From the NCBI GenBank assembly GCA_000697355.1, contig JNEN01000834.1, positions 62,001 through 126,000 of the forward strand: a stretch of DNA of 64,000 nt, read 5' to 3'. The notes beneath the pieces were generated by a model. That model ran no database searches and was not told where the DNA came from. It was given only the letters and a program-made list of their open reading frames with translations. Of the stretch, positions 59,251 to 64,000 are shown in pieces (position 1 is the first letter of the stretch; each line of letters starts with the position of its first letter). Both the position numbers and the translations under genes were made by a program. Source of the stretch: Syncephalastrum monosporum B8922 (lineage: Eukaryota > Mucoromycota > Mucoromycetes > Mucorales > Syncephalastraceae).

Positions 59251-59601
59251 AATGAATCATCCTCAGCATTACTGCTCAAATTTCTGCGCGCCCCTGAGCC
59301 ACCTATACGTACGACGCTCTGTTGGCCCTTTTCCATTGATACGAACTATCTGGGTCGATATACAACATCGTGATCTCTCCGCGTATGTCCATGGATAAAC
59401 TTAATTTCTGCTGCCACGCAAGCTAAAGAATGCTTCTATCCACCCACAGTCGCATTTGAAAATAAACGCCGTCTGCACACACGCACACACAAAAATAGGT
59501 CTTTTCTAAGAGTAAAAGAGCCTTTTGTTTCTTTACAGAAGACGCGAATCCATTCAGACTCTTCCGCATTCTTCTTATTTTTTCAGAAGCTCCACCCTAC
59601 G
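59251..59601. other. Intergenic, 0.35 kb
   Basis: Between paralogue 3 and the beta-glucosidase on the same strand. A short CACACGCACACACA run lies near 59475 and a T-rich leader near 59575-59585. No gene is seen. Confidence 0.5.
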
Positions 59602-62250
59602 ATGCGTACCACAGGACTCATCACAGCGTGTAGCAGTCTTGTCGCAGCCTTGTTCATGACATCCCACTCAGTTGCTGCCCAAGAGCTTCCCTATGGTACA
59701 CTGAGAGCCGAGGAATATGACCGGCCCACCGACTTTGATGCGGACATTGTGGATATGGTGTCCCGCATGACGCTTGAAGAGAAAATCGGCCAAATGACCC
59801 AGATCAACCAAGACCTCGTTTTGAACGCGGATGGCTCGCTCAACGAGACCGCCGCCAGATACTATGCCGAAAATTACTATGTTGGCTCCTACCTCAACCA
59901 GCTATCTCAGTAAGTCCTGCTTTTTGATCCTTCTTTTTCGTCTTATATACGACCTCTCTAAACGCAATGATAGGGACGGCAAAAACTTTGATCACATGGA
60001 CTATGCTCGCATTATTGAGCAGATACAAGAAATTACCCTCGATGTCAACTCTACCTACAAGATCCCCATCATCTACGGGTAAGGAAGTAAGGTAAACTTT
60101 AATAAATATCCCGAACTCACTCCATTATCCAGTCTCGATCACATTCATGGCGCTCACTATGTCGCCAACTGTAAGTACAACGCTTCTATAGACAAGGAAG
60201 GCCTCTGATTTGCCATGATAGCCACCATTTTCCCTCATGGAATCAACCTTGGTGCTACCTTTAACCCCAAGCTCGCCTACGAATCCGCCTCCATTACCGC
60301 GCTCGAGACGCGCGCATCCAATGTGCACTGGTATGCAAATGAGTAGAATAGAAGACGAAGGAGGAGTGATCTGACGTGTCCGCAGGACGTTTGCGCCCGT
60401 GCTGGATATTCCCGTGAGCAAGCAGTGGTCGCGTGTCTTTGAAAATTTTGGCGAAGATCCTTACATGTCGAGCGCGATGGGCGTGGCTGCCGTGCGCGGC
60501 TACCAGGGCAAGTACAAGTCGGACCGTACCAAGGTGGCTGCATCGATGAAGCACTTTATCGCGTACGGTGCCCCTTACAGCGGCCAGGACCGTGACACGA
60601 CCGTGGCCTCGGATCGTATGATCAATGACCTATTTGTGCCCGGTTTCAAGGCCGCAATTGATGCTGGCGTGGCTACTACCATGGAGAGTTACATTGATGT
60701 CAACGGCGAGCCCGTGGTCGCGTCGCACAAGTACCTCCAGGAGATGCTTCGCGAGAAACTTCAGTTCAAGGGCATGCTTGTGACCGACTGGGCCGAGATT
60801 GAAAATCTTTACACGACCCATAAGGTCGCAGCGAGCCACAAGGACGCCGTCCGCCTTTCGATTGGCTCGACAAGTGTTGACATGTCTATGGTGCCCGAGG
60901 ATGTCATCTTCTTTGACTCGCTCAAGGAACTCGTTAGCGAGGGTGCGATTCCCGAGTCGCGTATCGATGAGTCCGCGCTCCGTCTGATGCAGCTCAAAAA
61001 GGACCTTGGTCTGTTTGAGCCTGATGGCTGGCGTGTCGATCGTACCCTACAAGAGAAAGTGCTCTCACCCGAGAGCATCGAGGTGGCAGTTCAGGCCAGC
61101 CGTGAGTCCGTCACGCTGCTCAAGAATGAAGACGATGCGTTGCCTCTGAAGCCAGGCCAGCGCGTGCTGGTCGTGGGTCCCTCAGCCGATAATTTGGCGC
61201 ACCTCGCTGGTGGCTGGACCATTTACTGGCAAGGGTAAGTCAGTCTAACTGCGTACAGACAACACGTTTATAAGCCTTGCGCTTTGATAGACCTACCGTG
61301 GATGGCTGGCAGGGCGATAGCAGCGACGAGCAGTTTTACGGTCAAGGCATCTCCATCATTGATGGTCTGCGTGCTGCGGCTCCTGAGGACACCGAGGTCA
61401 CGTACATGCCTGGCTTCAGTATCGAGGGCGAGGATATCAATTTGGACGAAGTCTTGACAGCGGCTGACGATTACGACACGATTGTGGCGTGCATTGGCGA
61501 GCGGGTCTATTCTGAAGGTAACGTACTCCATGATACATGGATGACATGGCTAACGGATCTGAACAAACAGCCCCAGGCGACATCCATGACACGTATCTGG
61601 CCCGTGGTCAGATTGACGCGATTGACGCGCTGTCCAGGACGGGCAAACCTCTCGTGACCGTCCTAGTGGAAGGCCGCCCGCGTGCACTTGACACTATTCC
61701 TGATCGCTCGCAAGCGCTGGTCCAAACCTACTTGCCTGGCCCCTGGGGAGGTAGAGGCATCGCTGAAGTTCTGTTTGGCCAGACCAACCCATCCGGCCGT
61801 CTGCCGTACACGTATCCCAAGCATGTGGGTGACATCAATTTGAACTACTGGCGCCAGGCCAACGACGTGTATGACCCGCTCTACGAGTTTGGCCACGGTT
61901 TGAGTTACTCCACCTTTGAGTACAGCAACCTGACCGTTTCCCAAACCACGCTTTCCGACGACAAACCTGTCCAGGTTGAGATGACAGTGACCAACGCGGG
62001 TCCGATGGACGGCCAGCACACGGTGCTCATGTTTGTGCAGCAGCCAGTGCGCCGTGCGACGCCGCCTGCTAAGCTCCTCAAGGGATTCAACAAGCTGGAC
62101 CTCAAGCAGGACGAGTCGAGCACGGTGCGCTTTACTATCACAACCGACATGTTCCGTTACACCGGCCTCGACGGTAACCCGAACACACTCGACACGGGTG
62201 CTGTGAAGGTCATGGTGGGAGACAACGTAGCTGATTTGGAGATCGTTTAG
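59602..62250 (+). CDS. Secreted beta-glucosidase, glycoside hydrolase family 3
   Basis: Seven exons: 59602-59909, 59974-60078, 60133-60170, 60222-60330, 60386-61234, 61291-61517 and 61571-62250; 771 residues. A signal peptide is clear (MRTTGLITACSSLVAALFM with cleavage near SVAAQE). The GH3 N-terminal domain has MTLEEKIGQMTQINQDL, YGLDHIHGAHYVANSTIFPH, FENFGEDPYMSSAMG, KHFIAY and the nucleophile aspartate in GMLVTDWAEIENLY. The C-terminal domain has VTLLKNEDDALPLKPGQRVLV cut by domain linkers, then the fibronectin-III-like end (PVQVEMTVTNAGPMDG). The enzyme removes terminal beta-glucose, for example from cellobiose. The YGLDHIHG pattern resembles the lysosomal-type GH3 enzymes of Dictyostelium more than typical ascomycete cellobiases. 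That comparison is from memory and only suggestive. Confidence 0.93.
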
Positions 62251-62275
62251 ACAACAACAAAATAGATATCTCTTT

Positions 62276-64000
62276 TTATTTTTCTAGTTGCTTTTGTTTT
62301 GCGCAGTATTCTGCTACAGTCAGGATGGTCACATCTTCCTTACCAGCGTCGTGCAGTTGCTTAACAACAGCAGCTTTGACGTGGTCGGGGTCGTGTTTAA
62401 GGTATTCATAGACCACAAACCCAGACGTGGCATCGATCATGTCGACAATGTGCTTACCAAACGCAGCAAACGCATCATAAACCAGCGGACGCGGTAGCTC
62501 TGTAGTGGAGGAGACATAAAAGGTGCCGGCCGTCTCGGTGATCGCCTCTGGGTTGACAAAGTCAAAATAGGCAAAGCCAGTGCGCACGAGAGTGACCTTG
62601 TTGACGTAAGCTGATAAGGCTTTTGGGACATGGCCATCGGCATCAAGCAAGGGAAACCGCACCGAGCCGTAGTTGTATACTTCTTCTTCCTCTTCCTCTA
62701 CCTGCTCCTCTTCTTCATCAGAGTCCAGCCAGGCGCGGTCCTCCTCCTCCTCCTGGTCAGACACGTCCCAGCCGCCCTCCGTGCCTCTGTGTCTTTGCTC
62801 CTTTTCTTCCTGTTCCTCTCCCTCTTCCTCCAGTTCCTTTTCTATTCCGGATTCAGATTCTTCCACTTTCTCTTGAGGTATCTTCTCCGGGTGAAGCTGA
62901 AATTCTGTATGCGTAGATGAGCTTTCTGTTCTTCTTTGGCATAGAGTGTTTACCCAAATAGGAATGCAGCTTCAGGAAAACAGAGCCGGTGATATAAGCA
63001 TCGTAGCCTGCCTCATGAGCCTTTTCGTTGATATAACGTGGGAATTCCATATGCATGTCTATAACTCGTTGATAAGTTTATTTTATTTCCAAGGCGATGT
63101 TCCCTTTCTTTACCTATACGCGGGTTCTTGAACTTCTCGCAGTTGGTTTCGAATCTCAGGTTTTCGAGCGAGGTAGCCGAGCCAATCTCAGACTGCAGGA
63201 TGGCTGCGGTGGAGCAAATGTATTTGGTATCGGCCATGCTACATTAAATAACATAGTCAGTACATGTCATAGTCTCTTCGGTCAATAATACGGGATTTAC
63301 TATGGGAATAGATCGTGTGCCAGTTTCTTAAAGTCGCTAAGCTTCTCAGGGAGGGGCTGGACGAACTGACCAATGATATGGCAAACATCGAGGAGCATAT
63401 TATGTCCCACAACACACTTGCGGGAGCCCGAGATCCAGTCGATCACTGTACGAAACCCGACTGCCTCCTCACAGTCTTTCTATATAAACTCGTATAGTTA
63501 ATATTTCAGGATTCTGGCATTGGACGTAACGTACGTGGATCCTTTGTAGCTTTTCCTTGGCCCGCTTATCGAGCTGTTTCTGTGTCAAGCGCATGACACG
63601 GATAAAGCCTGGACGACCCTCAGCCGTCAAGCCCGAGTAACTGCACTCGACGTAAGAGATCATTCAGTTTGATGGTGACAAGTACCTCTTTCGCACTTCT
63701 TGATAAATCAGGCGGCGCTGGTAGGCGTTGCGGGTATTGATATTGACACCTTCAGGGTCTTCTGTCTTTTTGGGGTTCTTGACCCATGCATCAATCTTCT
63801 CTATGGCCTTTTCCATGAATTCTTGCTCCTTGTCGTCGATGGGTATATCCGGCATGTCGTCTGCCATCCTCTGCATCGCCTGATTCACGTAGATTTCCTC
63901 TTCTTCTTTCGTGAGGTAAGGGATTCCTTGGTAGATCCACTATGAAGAGTATATGTAAGAGAATGCGAGTGCGCACAAAATAGATGATACCTTGTTAAAA
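62276..64000 (-). CDS. PARN: PARN-type poly(A)-specific ribonuclease, 5' end cut by the window
   Basis: Minus-strand exons 63991-64000 (partial), 63686-63939, 63535-63640, 63301-63479, 63114-63238, 62954-63058 and 62276-62904, all GT-AG and in phase; the N-terminus lies beyond 64000. Visible parts: FNK then WIYQGIPYLTKEEEEIY, the R3H-like region with YQRRLIYQEVRK, a DEDD nuclease aspartate in VVGHNMLLDVCHIIGQF, FPYMADTKYICSTAAI, and HEAGYDAYITGSVFLKL with the catalytic histidine and aspartate. The first two acidic catalytic residues would be in the missing part. The C-terminus continues through an acidic linker of about 60 residues into an RRM-like domain (FAYFDFVNPEAI). PARN shortens poly(A) tails of mRNA and trims small nuclear RNAs. 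Its stop lies 25 bases from that of the convergent beta-glucosidase. Confidence 0.93.

Overview
The window is nuclear DNA of a filamentous fungus, almost certainly an early-diverging one of the Mucoromycota (Mucorales-like). Genes are dense and cut by many short GT-AG introns, mostly 50 to 80 bases with a few GC-AG. The recognisable proteins are general eukaryotic and fungal: Gcn5, Kap95, an AreA-type GATA factor, a Ran1-type kinase, Rrp45, PARN and SF3b10. Genus and species cannot be fixed by reading. I rebuilt 23 protein genes by joining exons across splice sites with matching phase. All gene models are manual and none was checked against transcripts.

Layout. 1-2997 is gene-poor and holds one copy of a dispersed repeat. 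A tiny complex I subunit gene (2998-3380) and a homeodomain factor (4608-5297) follow. 5298-11920 is the largest gene-poor block: a second copy of the dispersed repeat, a GC-rich island, and an inverted-repeat (foldback-like) structure around a decayed gene. From 11921 to 27148 the genes are tightly packed: a Rua1-type zinc factor and a coiled-coil protein (divergent), a BET bromodomain protein, an F-box/WD40 protein, TRS20 and GCN5 (convergent, stop codons touching), and importin beta. 27149-38650 holds the AreA-type GATA factor, a TLC-domain membrane protein, a histidine phosphatase and a Ran1-type kinase, separated by 1 to 2 kb gaps. After a 3.5 kb empty stretch come a sugar transporter and the PKA catalytic subunit in tandem. 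From 47952 to the end: SF3b10, NOPCHAP1-like, RRP45, the branched-chain ketoacid dehydrogenase E2, three TPR/F-box/LRR paralogues, a secreted GH3 beta-glucosidase and a PARN-type deadenylase cut by the right edge.

Themes. Several neighbours belong to nutrient control: PKA catalytic subunit, sugar transporter, AreA-type factor, Ran1-type kinase. Others are RNA-processing genes lying side by side: SF3b10, NOPCHAP1, RRP45. I saw no prokaryotic features, CRISPR arrays, rRNA genes or complete tRNA genes. The least ordinary items are the foldback element, the repeat carrying cAMP-response-element-like palindromes, a transporter whose central loop is packed with PKA consensus motifs beside the PKA gene, the zero-gap TRS20/GCN5 pair, and several genes whose exon structure hides them from simple ORF finding.
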